This document shows, piece after piece, positions 31,581 to 41,815 of a stretch of 64,000 bases of DNA (its first letter is position 1; every line of letters starts with the position of its first letter). The DNA lies in assembly GCA_903632075.3 (NCBI GenBank), contig CAHIKZ030002033.1:238501-302500 (forward strand). The letters are read 5' to 3'. The stretch comes from Acanthosepion pharaonis. Its lineage: Eukaryota > Mollusca > Cephalopoda > Sepiida > Sepiidae. The translations under genes and the position numbers were made by a program. Below the pieces are notes generated by a model. The model worked only from the letters and a program-made list of their open reading frames with translations. It had not been told where the DNA came from and did no database searches.

Positions 31581-32119
31581 ACCTGACTATGTAAAAAAAA
31601 AAAAAAAACATTTAAAAAATAATTTCATTCATTTGTGAATAAGTTCTGAAAGTTTCACTAAAATCCGACGAAGTATTTGATTTTTGAAAGAATTTCCAAA
31701 TCAATGTTTTTCAACAATCAAAAAAAAAAGCTCTGAAAAAAACTAATGGCAAATATATTACGTGACCGCTGACATAAAAAAAATTAACCAAAATTTCGAA
31801 CGTGCTAGAAAGGATTAAAAACAAAATAATAATTAAAAAATACTTTGGTCTTTCCTCTTAATAACATAAACATTTTGATGATAAAACTTTGTTTGGGCTT
31901 TTTTTTTTCATCACGCTATGCTGTTTTTTCCGGCGAATTAGTGATATAGCAATAAGCAAAATATTTCCGATTTCAACTGATTTTAGATTGATAGAATCTT
32001 TTTTCTTTCTTTCTTTCTTATCCTTAAGAATAAAATCTATAAATTCGTCCATATTGACAGAACTGTCAACATAAAATTTATTTTTTAATTTTAGAAATAA
32101 AAAACATACCTTATTTGAA

Positions 32120-32200
32120 AAAAAAAAAAAAATAGTTGATTTTATTTTTTTTTATTTTTTATTTTTTTTTATTTATTTTTTTATTTTTTTTTTTAAGAAT
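32120..32200. repeat. A-run and T-rich (ATTTTTTT)n tract
   Basis: Poly-A, then about 60 bases of T runs separated by single A's. Low complexity. Confidence 0.85.
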
Positions 32201-32299
32201 ATAGTAAAATATTTTTTAACATGGTTCTGTCGTGTTGAGTGATTTATTGACACTTTGATGTCTGGGGACAATAAAGGATGACAGAACAGCCCGATAGAG

Positions 32300-32390
32300 G
32301 TTTTTTATCCCATGTTTAAGATTGGGTTTTCGATTCCTTCCTTATGGCATTATCGTTCTTGGGATGAATTGAGTAAAAAAGAAAAACTGT
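32300..32390 (+). mobile_element. Possible LINE 3' tail
   Basis: 'cttatggcattatcgttctt' followed by 'gggatgaattgagtaaaaa' resembles the 3' UTR end of the LINE family at 36900-36990 and 53400-53450. Short and decayed. Confidence 0.35.
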
Positions 32391-32516
32391 GTGGATGTTT
32401 TTAAGAAACGAATGGTTAGGAGGACGTTCAATTTCTAACCGCGAAACCGTGGTTCGGACCTTACCCTGATCGCTTGTCAGGGGCAACGACTTCTTGATTT
32501 CCTCAGACTGGGGAAT

Positions 32517-34638
32517 CTCTGTCTATTTTGTTTCTCTCTCTCTGAATTTCTGTCCGTCTGTCTATTTTGTTTCTTTCTCTCTCTCTCTCTCTCTGAATTT
32601 CTGTCCGTCTGTCTATTTTGTTTCTTTCTCTCTCTCTCTCTCTGAATTTCTGTCCGTCTGTCTATTTTTTTTCTCTCTCTCTCTCTCTGAATTTATGTCC
32701 GTCTGTCTATTTTGTTCTCTCTCTCTCGCTTTGAATTTCTGTCCGTCTGTCTATTTTGTTCTCTCTCTCTCTCTCTCGCTTTGAATTTCTGTCCGTTTAT
32801 CTATTTTGTTTCTCTCTCTCTCTCTCTGAATATCTGTCCGTCTATTTTGTTTCTCTCTCTGAATATGTCGTCTTTTTTGTTTCTCTGAATATCTGTCCGT
32901 CTATTTTTGTTTCTCTCTCTGAATATCTGTCCGTCTATTTTGTTTCTCTCTCTGAATATCTGTCCGTCTATTTTGTTTCTCTCTCTCTGAATATCTGTCC
33001 GTCTATTTTGTTTCTCTCTCTCTGAATATCTGTCCGTCTATTTTGTTTCTCTCTCTCTGAATATCTGTCCGTCTATTTTGTTTCTCTCTCTCTGAATATC
33101 TGTCCGTCTATTTTGTTTCTCTCTCTGAATATCTGTCCGTCTATTTTGTTTCTCTCTCTGAATATCTGTCCGTCTATTTTGTTTCTCTCTCTGAATATCT
33201 GTCCGTCTATTTTGTTTCTCTCTCTGAATATCTGTCCGTCTATTTTGTTTCTCTCTCTCTGAATATCTGTCCGTCTATTTTGTTTTCTCTCTCTGAATAT
33301 CTGTCCGTCTATTTTGTTTTTCTCTCTCTGAATATCTGTCCGTCTATTTTGTTTTCTCTCTCTCTGAATATCTGTTTTCTATTTTTTTCTCTCTCTGAAT
33401 ATCTGTCCGTCTATTTTGTTTCTCTCTCTCTGAATATCTGTCCGTCTATTTTGTTTTCTCTCTCTGAATATCTGTCCGTCTATTTTGTTTTCTCTCTCTG
33501 AATATCTGTCCGTCTATTTTTTTCTCTCTCTGAATATCTGTCCGTCTATTTTTTTTTCTCTCTCTGAATATCTGTCCGTCTATTTTGTTTCTCTCTCTCT
33601 CTGAATATCTGTCCGTCTATTTTGTTTTCTCTCTCTGAATATCTGTCCGTCTATTTTATTTTTCTCTCTCTGAATATCTGTCCGTCTATTTTGTTTCTCT
33701 CTCTCTGAATATCTGTCCGTCTATTTTGTTTCTCTCTCTCTGAATATCTGTCCGTCTATTTTGTTTCTCTCTCTCTGAATATCTGTCCGTCTATTTTGTT
33801 TCTCTCTCTCTGAATATCTGTCCGTCTATTTTGTCCGTCTATTCTCTGAATCTCTCTCTGAATTATATCTGTCTCTCTCTTTGAATATCTGTCTATTTTC
33901 TTTCTCTCTCTCTCTGAATATCTGTCCGTCTATTTTGTTTCTCTCTCTCTCTGAATATCTGTCCGTCTATTTTGTTTCTCTCTCTCTCTGAATATCTGTC
34001 CGTCTATTTTGTTTCTCTCTCTCTGAATATCTGTCCGTCTATTTTCTCTCTCTCTCTCTCTCTGAATATCTGTCCGTCTATTTTGTTTTTCTCTCTCTCT
34101 CTCTCTCTGAATATCTGTCCGTCTATTTTGTTTTTCTCTCTCTCTCTCTCTCTGAATATCTGTCCGTCTATTTTGTTTCTCTCTCTCTCTCTCTCTGAAT
34201 ATCTGTCCGTCTATTTTGTTTTTCTCTCTCTCTCTCTCTCTGAATATCTGTCCGTCTATTTTTTTCTCTCTCTCTCTGAATATCTGTCCGTCTATTTTTT
34301 TCTCTCTCTCTCTCTCTCTCTGAATATCTGTCCGTCTATTTTGTTTTCTCTCTCTCTCTCTCTCTGAATATCTGTCCGTCTCTTTTGAATTTCTCTCTCT
34401 ATTTTCTCTCTCTCTCTCTCTCTGAATATCTGTCCGTCTTTTTTTGTTTCTCTCTCTCTCTCTCTCTCTCTCTGAATATCTGTCCGTCTATTTTGTTTCT
34501 CTCTCTCTCTCTCTCTCTCTGAATATCTGTCCGTCTATTTTGTTTCTCTCTCTCTCTCTCTCTCTCTGAATATCTGTCCGTCTATTTTGTTTGTTCTCTC
34601 TCTCTCTCTCTGAATATCTGTCCGTCTATTTGTTTTCT

Positions 34639-34640
<2 letters not shown>
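32517..34640. repeat. CT-rich minisatellite, more than 50 units
   Basis: The unit core is GAATATCTGTCCGTCTATTT followed by 'tgttt' and a (CT)n stretch of variable length, giving units of about 30-45 bp. The first ~300 bp uses an older-looking variant with 'gaatttctgtccgtctgtc'. The (CT)n runs are longer in the last ~700 bp. Several long open frames cross it in more than one frame because the unit lacks stops in some frames. They encode Ser/Leu-rich periodic peptides and are not genes. Confidence 0.95.
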
Positions 34641-34697
<57 letters not shown>

Positions 34698-34699
34698 CT

Positions 34700-34736
<37 letters not shown>
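34641..34736. repeat. (TA)n microsatellite with internal break
   Basis: About 95 bp of TA interrupted once by 'atctctta', directly abutting the CT minisatellite. Confidence 0.95.
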
Positions 34737-34739
<3 letters not shown>

Positions 34740-34754
34740 TTGTTCATTTATAGA

Positions 34755-34856
34755 TAGACACAAAATAAAATCTTCCAAGAATGGTGATATATTGTATGAG
34801 CCTAGACGCAAATTTACAATATATCACCGTTCTTGGTAGATTTTATATTGTCTGTC
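34755..34856. mobile_element. ~42-bp-arm hairpin beside (TA)n
   Basis: The left arm (34755-34796) contains 'tcttccaagaatggtgatat' and 'attgta'. The right arm (34815-34856) is its inverse with few changes ('tacaatatatcaccgttctt', 'ggtagattttatattgtctg'). The loop is about 18 bases. It could be a tiny foldback element. Confidence 0.7.
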
Positions 34857-35202
34857 ACAGTGTCAGGGACAAAGGTGATGGAGTAAAAAAAAAAAAAAAG
34901 AAAAGAAAATACAGTTGAATTTGGCTTCATTAAGAGAAAAAAAATTCTTTCAAAATTTATGAAACTATCCGCGTCTGTCGTTTCGTGCGCATGTGTAGAC
35001 GTGACAACGTTAACAAAGCCCAGTTCGATGAAATCCTAATGAATAAAACTCGTCAGAAAAATCCTTTCCAGTTTGTCATATTTTTCTAAATACTTGTTGA
35101 TTTAGGATAAAAAATTTACAGCATGCACAAATACTTGCATGTACGTAAGTATATTTATTCCGAAGGTGTTATAAAAACATTGCTCAATGTTATGGAACAG
35201 CT

Positions 35203-35254
35203 ATATCCAACGTCGATAGCACTATTCGAGTAGTATTATCAACGTTGGATATTA
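35203..35254. repeat. 16-bp-arm hairpin
   Basis: 'atatccaacgtcgata' and 'tatcaacgttggatat' pair with one mismatch around a ~20-base loop that is itself partly symmetrical ('actattcgagtagt'). Confidence 0.75.
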
Positions 35255-35507
35255 TATGGATATGAGTTTGTGACCCTATGTTTCGCGCTTTTACGATCAT
35301 CAGAAAAACTTTCCAATTTTTTAAAAATTGTATCTATTTGCTTGTTTGATGGTGGGTGGGGGAATTTGCTTATGTTTTAGTTTGGGGTGGCACCATCATA
35401 CGCATAGACACATGCATGCAGGTTTACGCATTTTCGTTCACCCCCCAACACATCCACGTAAGCAATTCAAGACTAGGTGCAGATACATATCCGTGTGTTC
35501 GGACATA

Positions 35508-35537
35508 CATACATACATACATACATACATACATACG
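35508..35537. repeat. (CATA)n microsatellite
   Basis: CATA repeated about seven times. A frame through it encodes His-Thr-Tyr-Ile repeats and is an artefact. Confidence 0.95.
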
Positions 35538-35889
35538 CAGTTGTAATTCGGTTTCGGGACTTGAGCTTTTTTTTTGTTTAGCGATGTTCGTTTCAAGGAG
35601 CGGGTAGGGGTGTTGTTGACGCTTTTCAGGGCCGTCAGAGAAACTTACACTACCCCCCCCCCACACAAACACACACGTGTAGACGCGCACATGCACTATC
35701 ATTTGTCTGGGCCTGTTCACCACCATTTTGGTTAAACTGAGTTTTGTTTGTTGTCATGGTGGGGTGGTAATGTTTATATAATCCATACACATTCAAAATA
35801 CCGTTTTAACTTTATATCACTAGACCGATACAAATAATACATAATTGTAAGATTTAAAATTTTATAAATTATTCTGATTAAAAAAAAAA

Positions 35890-36530
35890 AAAATTGTAAA
35901 GGTTTATTATTCAGAAGTGGTAATTTGGATGTGCAAGGTGAGTACGGTGGGTGTAGTAGGGCATCACGGCAAGTTGCACTGATTTTTGTTCGGTCTAAAT
36001 AGTTCTTTCTGGTGTTAGATGACACCTGTCTGATTGCCCAATTCTAGACTGCCTTTAATCCGTCTAAATAGGGACCTCTACTTGGCTGAATTAAATTTTG
36101 CTTTTTGCGGAATTAGTTCGTCATACCCAATGCTCTTTCAACCACATCAGACAAACAATATCACTATCGAATGTAGATCGGATTTGGGAGCGGTTTTCCA
36201 AGATCTTCTTCGCTCGACATTGTTGTAAACAATGCATTTTTCATCGCCTTCGATATCTTAAAAAATGGGTCGTTTTTGTTGCGTTAGATCAGAAAATGGA
36301 AATGCGGTTCATAATTTTTTTCTTTAAATCACGCCAGGTAAGATACGTGGAGTGTTGTTGCTATGTCTCGTGTCGTGTAATCCGGATTATTTTTAATCGG
36401 CGTTTCGATTTGATCATCAACGACTGCAGGCCTACCCTAACGTTCCTAGTTTTCCAGATTAACATCTCCACCTCTGAACCTAGCGAACCACTTATAAACA
36501 GTACCCTCAGCGATGAGTATCACTCCCATG
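35890..36530 (-). pseudogene. mariner transposase pseudogene
   Basis: Read on the minus strand from about 36530 this is a decayed mariner-family (IS630/Tc1/mariner) DNA transposase. The N-terminal DNA-binding part is visible as VYKWFARFRGGD, GRPAVVDDQI and YTTRDIA. The catalytic domain has GDEKCIVYNNVERRRSW, whose Asp (codon complement at 36243-36245) is the expected first metal-binding residue. Near 35910-35960 'LLHPPYSP' marks the approach to the third catalytic Asp, which is lost. Stops, frameshifts and missing segments make it inactive. Terminal repeats are not seen: a LINE relic abuts the upstream side at 36535. The 145-codon plus frame 36098-36535 is its shadow. Confidence 0.85.
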
Positions 36531-36534
36531 AATA

Positions 36535-36990
36535 ATTTCTGGTCTGGTGCTCGTGCTCGTGCTATATATTTAGAAATTTTTGATAAAATCTGAAAAATCT
36601 GCAATGTTATTGGCCTAGACCTGACGTCTCTGTTTCTGTCAATTTCCTCGTGTCTTTTGTATAAATAATTTCATGGTAATTGGTTTTAACTTTTCTCTGT
36701 GGTACGTAGACTTTTTATGAATTTAGGCACAGTACTCCTCGATTTACAGTTGAACCGTAAATTCTATTCTAAAAGTTTCTTCTATTGTACTTCTTGCTTG
36801 TGGAACTCTTTCGTTGTCTTGCTTTCCAGTCAACTTTGATCTTCAAAAATTTAAATGCGATGTCAATCGTTATATTCTTTCTTAATTCGTTTTTTTTCTT
36901 AATAGTGTTTTCTTTATCTCATATTCTCTAATACTCAGTAACCTCTTACGTCATAAGTAGCTTTGTCTTGCATGGGGTGAAATTATTAAA
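36535..36990 (+). mobile_element. Jockey/CR1-like LINE ORF2 end and 3' UTR
   Basis: Plus-strand translation gives 'FYSKSFFYCTSCLWNSFVV' and, in another frame, 'NFDLQKFKCDVNRY'-like text (36825-36865), the ORF2 terminal motif in broken form. The 3' UTR ends 'cttgcatggggtgaaattatt', the sense version of the antisense ends at 11205, 18895 and 55495. It begins where the mariner relic ends, so one insertion probably truncated the other. Confidence 0.7.
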
Positions 36991-37675
36991 AAAGCATTAA
37001 TGAAAATGCATCTCATTTTTCTAGGTTTTCACTTAACATAACTTTGCATAGATGTGTTAAAATGTCTACTTTCAGCGTGATATGATACGATGGATATCCA
37101 CGTCTAAAAGAAGTAGGGGCTTTAATTTCGATCTAAAGACTTTTTGATAGACCGGCAGATGGTTATTTTTTTTTTAAATTTGTTCTAAGCGGCATCAACT
37201 TTGACTTAAGGGGAGGATTAAGGGATTTGGGAGATCAAGTGGTAACAAAACCGAAAATATGGTATATCCGGGTGTCGGTTTGTATTAAGTCATCGTGGAG
37301 AGGGCTAGTTCCCCCTTGGTTTGTCAGTTATGTCGTTCCTGTGCAGTCTATTCATATTGCCAGCTACCACATCGGAATGAGGAGCTGGTAGCGGGTAGAG
37401 CTGAGCTGTTGGACCAACATAACAGAAGTTGTATCACCTCCCTACTAACCCAGACGACTCTCTGAATGAAACATCTGTGTTCACGTTCTTATTCCTCGAC
37501 GTAGCTTTTGTCTTTCATCTTGTGAGCATGCCGCGCGCTCTTTCCCAGCCTTCGGTGCAAATCATGCTATCGAGAATTGAAATGCAACGTGTGGTAATCA
37601 TTGGCCGGTCGGTGGAAAGCCACGGCGAGGCCACGTTGTCGATTTACATATATGTCATGAATTTCCTTCATACTG
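36991..37675. other. Unassigned sequence
   Basis: No gene recognised. The 157-codon frame 37429-37902 spans unassigned sequence, then an antisense LINE piece, and has no coherent domain. Confidence 0.4.
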
Positions 37676-37880
37676 AAATCCACTACACACCATTCTTCTT
37701 CTTCCTGTCCCTTGCAGTTCTTAATAAATTTTGCTTCAGTATGTTATGCGTAGTTTTCCTCTGTCTCTCTTGCCTTCAATCAATCTATCACGTGAGTATC
37801 ATATTTCCCAAACTCACTTTCCTCATTATGTGCCCTAGAAACCTGATGTTAATCAGTTTAGTAACTCTTTTGTTTCTAAT
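37676..37880 (-). mobile_element. LINE ORF2 C-terminal relic
   Basis: Antisense words 'cttcctgtcccttgcagttc', 'cctcattatgtgccctagaa' and 'cctgatgttaatcag' match the LINE C-terminus at 59500-59730. Only the middle portion remains. Confidence 0.6.
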
Positions 37881-38290
37881 TGATGGGTCAATAGCTAAAT
37901 AACTGGGGTTGGTGTTTCAATAAAAAACACCACAGAGAAGTCAAAATTAAACAGCTCTAATACAAGAAAAATAGCATGAAAGAAAAAAAAATGGTCAAAT
38001 TCATGTTTCAGGACTCTTTTCTTTTTTTTTTTTTTTTTTATAACTGACGCATAAAATCTTAATTTCAAAATTTAGCTGTTATAATCTAAATTGTCAAGTT
38101 TATCAGATCGGCTGTTTTGAGTCGGCTCTTTTTTTCTGTTTTCAAATCTGCAGGTTTGTTCGATTCCTACTGAGAATATGTACATTTTTTTCATCAAATT
38201 AATGAATTCTGTGTGCAAAAAATTAAAAATAGGACAGATTGGCCTCTATATCATCGGTTAGCAACAAGTCTGCGAAAGAAAATTCAACGG
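37881..38290. other. Unassigned sequence with poly-T
   Basis: Poly-T run at about 38021-38039. Nothing else recognised. Confidence 0.4.
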
Positions 38291-38297
38291 GAACTAC

Positions 38298-38360
<63 letters not shown>
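38298..38360. repeat. (TG)n(TA)n microsatellite
   Basis: TG tract followed by TA tract. Confidence 0.95.
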
Positions 38361-38362
<2 letters not shown>

Positions 38363-39090
38363 AACGACAGGCAATATACTACGGTTATTTTTTTCTATGG
38401 ACATAAATTATATAGAAATTTTCCAAACACGGTCAGCACATTGTGGCCGTGTTCGTAGTTGATGTTATTGAATTTTTTTTTTCCTTTTTAATAATGCTTT
38501 CATTATTTTTTAGAATTTTTTTACATGTGGATGATGGCTATTATTACTTGTATTATCAACTAGTATGTTACGGATGGAGTTTGGTAGGTCTCCATGTGTG
38601 TTTAAATGAGATCTATAGTCAAAGGTGTAACGCGAGTCTTCTTGTTAGGCATGTTGTAATATAATTATTTTGGAATTGATCAGGAACACACTTCCTTAAT
38701 GGAGATATTGTTTCTCTGTAATTTGGATCTTGTAGGTGAGTTATTGTTGACGATGAGGTTAGCAGTTTTGAATTTATTTTATAGTAGATAATTTAATTTT
38801 GTTGTTTTTGTCGACTGTAGTGGTATTTTTTTAATAATGTTTGTAAGGGAAGATTCACCCTGCTTATAGTTACCATATATCTAATTTTTTTATTTTTTTT
38901 TATAGAAAATGTTATTTGTATCTGTATGTTCAATGTTTATATTGGTTAAAGAAAAAAAAAGTCTAATATGGTGATCCTGAACAATAAAATATTATAACTC
39001 GAGATACATACATAAAACAATCTACACATTCATTTAAAAGAAAAAGAATCTTCCTTGATAATGGCTAAAAATAAAGCCGAAAGGGCTCAG
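38361..39090. other. Unassigned AT-rich sequence
   Basis: No gene or repeat relative recognised. Confidence 0.4.
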
Positions 39091-39094
39091 ATAT

Positions 39095-39400
39095 ACAGAA
39101 GATTCAGACAAGATCTACATAATTTATGTCCAGAAAAGAAAAATTATAAGAACACACACATAAAGAATTAATTTTTTATTATTTTTAAGCATTCAACCCC
39201 AAGCAAGGCGGGAAGCCACTAGCACGCAAATGGTTTCAGAGTAGGAACGAGAGGAAAGGAGGAAGGGACAGTTAGGGGATAGATCAAGGCATCTGGAGAC
39301 GTCGATTGACGTTACATTTGAATAGTTGGAGATAATAGTTTTAATAAAAAAATAAAAACTTAAGCGCAGTATCTTGTCAAAAGTTTTTAATGTAACTTGT
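39095..39400. mobile_element. Copy of the 17.6-kb hairpin element, split by a LINE piece
   Basis: 'ctacataatttatgtccag' and 'aaattataagaacacac' (39112-39160), then 'aaaacttaagcgcagtatct' and 'gtcaaaagtttttaatgta' (39355-39393), follow the order seen uninterrupted at 17672-17770. The ~180 bp between them is an antisense LINE 3' end. Confidence 0.55.
39166..39345 (-). mobile_element. LINE 3' UTR relic, same family as 11205
   Basis: Begins 'cattcaaccccaagcaaggc' and continues 'gaagccactagcacgc', 'gtcgattgacgttacattt'. This is the antisense form of the family's 3' end, inserted in the hairpin element. Confidence 0.6.
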
Positions 39401-39429
39401 ATAAAAGAGTAATTGCTGCCCAAATACCC

Positions 39430-39432
<3 letters not shown>

Positions 39433-39465
<33 letters not shown>
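39433..39465. repeat. (TA)n microsatellite
   Basis: Uninterrupted TA tract. Confidence 0.95.
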
Positions 39466-39469
<4 letters not shown>

Positions 39470-39473
<4 letters not shown>

Positions 39474-40744
39474 ACAGTCATGGCAATACACAATTTAGTT
39501 AGTTGTCGTAAGCATGCTTGCTTATGTTCTGAAGATTCATAGTACTTCAAGAGGAGGTATAACAGGTGTAGCAAGCTACCGCCAACTCTGTATTGGCTTA
39601 ATAGTAAGACAATTTTATTAGCTGCACCCGTAAACTAGAAAATTTAATTTATCCGTTTCGTTATGTCTTATTGTGAAAGCAATAAAATATCGTTTTCAAA
39701 GTGGCCATAAGAATTGTCGTACAACAGTAAAATGTCTTCATCGAAAAGGGTTAATTCTTCGCGGACAGACTACTGTACTCATTTTATGGTTTGTAAGCAA
39801 ATATAATCACATTGCTCTGCAGGTAGAACATAGGAGAATGAATAGATGCAGAGCCCAACAGACTAGTCACTAATGGAAGGACATGATTGATTTCATATTG
39901 CATGACGGTCGAACGAGGAAGAAGCCAGGCATCGGGGACCAAAATCAATATGGCCTCTTCATGTGATGGACACGGAATGACCTTGCCCCGTTGCTGCCAG
40001 TGTCTTCCATCTTCTCAATTGTCCATTTAATCACACTACCTGACCACCTCACACACAAGCAGGGGTTCTTTTATGCTACTCGTGTAACAAGAACTGGAAC
40101 GTGTTTTTTTCTGTCTAAGAAATTCATTTTCAGTTATTTATGCTTTCAAGATTTCTACTTTTGCTTCCAACCAGGCTTTTTGATTTTTTTCTTTGTGTCC
40201 TCCTTTAAAATTAGCTTCTTAGTAATTATATATCAAAGATTTCAACTCTTTTGTGACGTCCATTTTCTTTTTTAAAATTTTCGACAAGTCTTTTCTGTCG
40301 CTGACATTTCTCACCATTTCTCCCTTTAAAATCTTGCTTCTCCGTATCTTTTTACTTTTTTTCATTCTCTCGTCTCTTTCTATGTCGATTTATACCGGTC
40401 TCTTTCCTCTTTTCGTCTCTTCATTTGCTTGTTTCTTTTCTGTCGCCTTCTTTTTTTTGTGTATCGTTTCTTTTCTGTCGTCACTTAGATTACCTGATGT
40501 TATGGAAGGTAGTGGACGAAGGAAATGCATTTCTCAGCATTTGTTTTGTGAACGTTTAACTTCTCTCTTTTTTTTCTTTTTTCTTCTTATTGAAAGAAAA
40601 AACATTTTGAACAAAATTAGTCGGTGACCATGAAAAATGAATCTAGTGCTAGTAAAATCGTGTTGTGATCTCGGAGCCTTCATTTCAGTCTATGCCGAAA
40701 TTGTTGGTGATGTAAGTACTCTTTATTTTAAGACACTTTTGTGT
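39470..40744. other. Unassigned; pyrimidine-rich from 40130
   Basis: No gene recognised. 40130-40620 is strongly T/C-rich on the plus strand, so its frames (39991-40275 and 40253-40627) encode Phe/Leu/Ser-rich hydrophobic peptides, typical of composition-driven frames. The 39673-39873 frame has no recognisable domain. Confidence 0.4.
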
Positions 40745-40923
40745 TTATACATTCTTTTTATAGATACAAATATTTGAGTAAATGCTCTGTTTATAATAAA
40801 CAGTATTAAACAACATTTATCGGCCTGAATGTCCGAGAAATTTTCACAGAAAATATTCGTCCTCCGACAGGATTCGAACCTGTATCCTATACGGAACCGT
40901 CATTTAGCTTTGGCCATAGAGGA
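40745..40923 (-). mobile_element. Family E tRNA-headed repeat, empty-site copy
   Basis: On the minus strand the right end (40923-40860) is tRNA-like: acceptor strands TCCTCTA and CGGAGGA can pair, and the T-arm is ACAGGTTCGAATCCTGT with a perfect B box. It is about 64 bases long with a poor D and anticodon region, so it is a tRNA-derived head rather than a working tRNA. The body continues left through CATT (40814-40817), which corresponds to the LTR insertion point in the 15 kb copy. Confidence 0.6.
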
Positions 40924-40929
40924 GCGTCC

Positions 40930-41480
40930 GGTTTGATGAGTGAGAAGGAAGAGAAATCTGGAGGACAGTAGGTAGCGAGTGACAAAGGCTTTTTGAAGAT
41001 TAAAGTTGGCTGGAAAGCATGGAGCTGTAAGGTAGTTATCACAAGCGAGAAAAACTGTTAACATAGAATTTACAGTTACATATAGTAAAGAGGCATGGTG
41101 GAGTAATGGATAGCGGCTTGGATTGTTGAGTTCGAATACCAATCGAATAATTACATTCACTTACGTGCCAGTTCTCTTGGGAAAGGAATGAATCCTCTTC
41201 TCCCACCTCCCGAGCTATAGGTAACTGGTCTACCACAAAACATCGAAAGATACATGATCGCCTAAGCGGGTATCATGCATCGCACATAACTGAGTGATGG
41301 TAAACTCAATTGTAAATTGATGAGATTTCGACGTCAGTCTAGTACTTAAATTTAATAAGTCTAGGTACCATAGCAAAGAGTTCATCCGAACAATTCCCAT
41401 GAAAGTATTTATAGAAAAGGCAAACTTACAGCGGTTGGAAAGTGGCTACATTCAAGACACCAGATCCGGACAAATAATAT
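40930..41480 (-). mobile_element. LINE relic, same family as 11205, split by SINE-B
   Basis: Left piece 40930-41088: 'ttgaagattaaagttggctg', 'caagcgagaaaaactgtta', 'gaatttacagttacata'. Right piece 41304-41480: 'gtaaattgatgagattt', 'aagtctaggtaccatag', 'tgaaagtatttatagaaaag'. The two join in the order of the uninterrupted copy at 18895-19315. Confidence 0.65.
41089..41303 (+). mobile_element. SINE-B copy in sense orientation
   Basis: The head begins GAGGCATGGTGGAGTAATGG (A-box region), followed by the B box GAGTTCGAATACC (41128-41140). The body holds 'acattcacttacgtgcca', 'atgaatcctcttctccc' and 'taactggtctaccac'. The 3' side reads 'gaaagatacatgatcgcc' and 'gtatcatgcatcgcaca'. It sits inside a LINE relic. 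Confidence 0.8.
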
Positions 41481-41811
41481 TGCTGATTCTTCTTTGGATT
41501 TTATACATTTTAAAATAATTTTTGTTTAATTTCATATTCGTAATTTTACCATACACGTACGGCATATTGTTGGGAAATCCTTGGTAATTATAATAAAAGC
41601 TTTAACCTCTAACATTATATTTAAAATTATAATAATCATGAGGAATGTGTTTAGAGATGGCGTCAGTGTGCAACCGCCTTCACTTGTTAGGGGACAGGAT
41701 CTGTCCGTGACGGATTCGTGTATCATTAAGTGACTCGTGTACAAGATTGCACGGTGTCTGTATCATGTTCACCATACGACTATAAAAATATAAAATAGTC
41801 ATTAATAATGT
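41481..41811. other. Unassigned sequence
   Basis: No gene or repeat relative recognised. A 70-codon minus frame at 41532-41744 has no domain. Confidence 0.4.
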
Positions 41812-41815
41812 CGGT

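Larger units (their letters stand above)
28085..31940 (+). mobile_element. Old copy of element C, interrupted by a solo LTR
   Basis: The left piece (28085-29160) and right piece (31489-31940) together follow the order of the 1953-bp element C at 43183-45135. The left piece has 'tcgctaaaaaagaacata', 'tttatcgtctaaatgtt' and 'aagaggaaagaccaaag'. The right piece has 'tctgaaagtttcactaaaat', 'tttggtctttcctctta' and 'catcacgctatgct'. At the break, 'ctgcttttaact' and 'aactaataaacaca' correspond to the continuous 'gcggcttttaactaatttta' of the intact copy. Both outer GGTACCTCC ends are eroded. Non-coding. Confidence 0.7.

Noticed and set aside
33972..34367. 131-codon open frame and neighbours at 32494-33025 and 33280-33501
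   Set aside because: They are readings of the CT minisatellite, open because the unit lacks stops. The peptide is a simple periodic Ser/Leu string.
36098..36535. 145-codon plus-strand open frame
   Set aside because: It is antisense to a recognisable mariner transposase relic and shows no domain of its own.
37429..37902. 157-codon open frame
   Set aside because: It crosses from unassigned DNA into an antisense LINE piece; no coherent domain or conserved composition.
40253..40627. 124-codon hydrophobic frame as a membrane protein
   Set aside because: The region is a long pyrimidine-rich stretch, so Phe/Leu/Ser codons follow from composition.
40860..40923. tRNA gene on the minus strand
   Set aside because: The T-arm and acceptor pair, but the length is about 64 bases and the D and anticodon arms do not fold well. 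It continues into a repeat body, so it is a SINE head.
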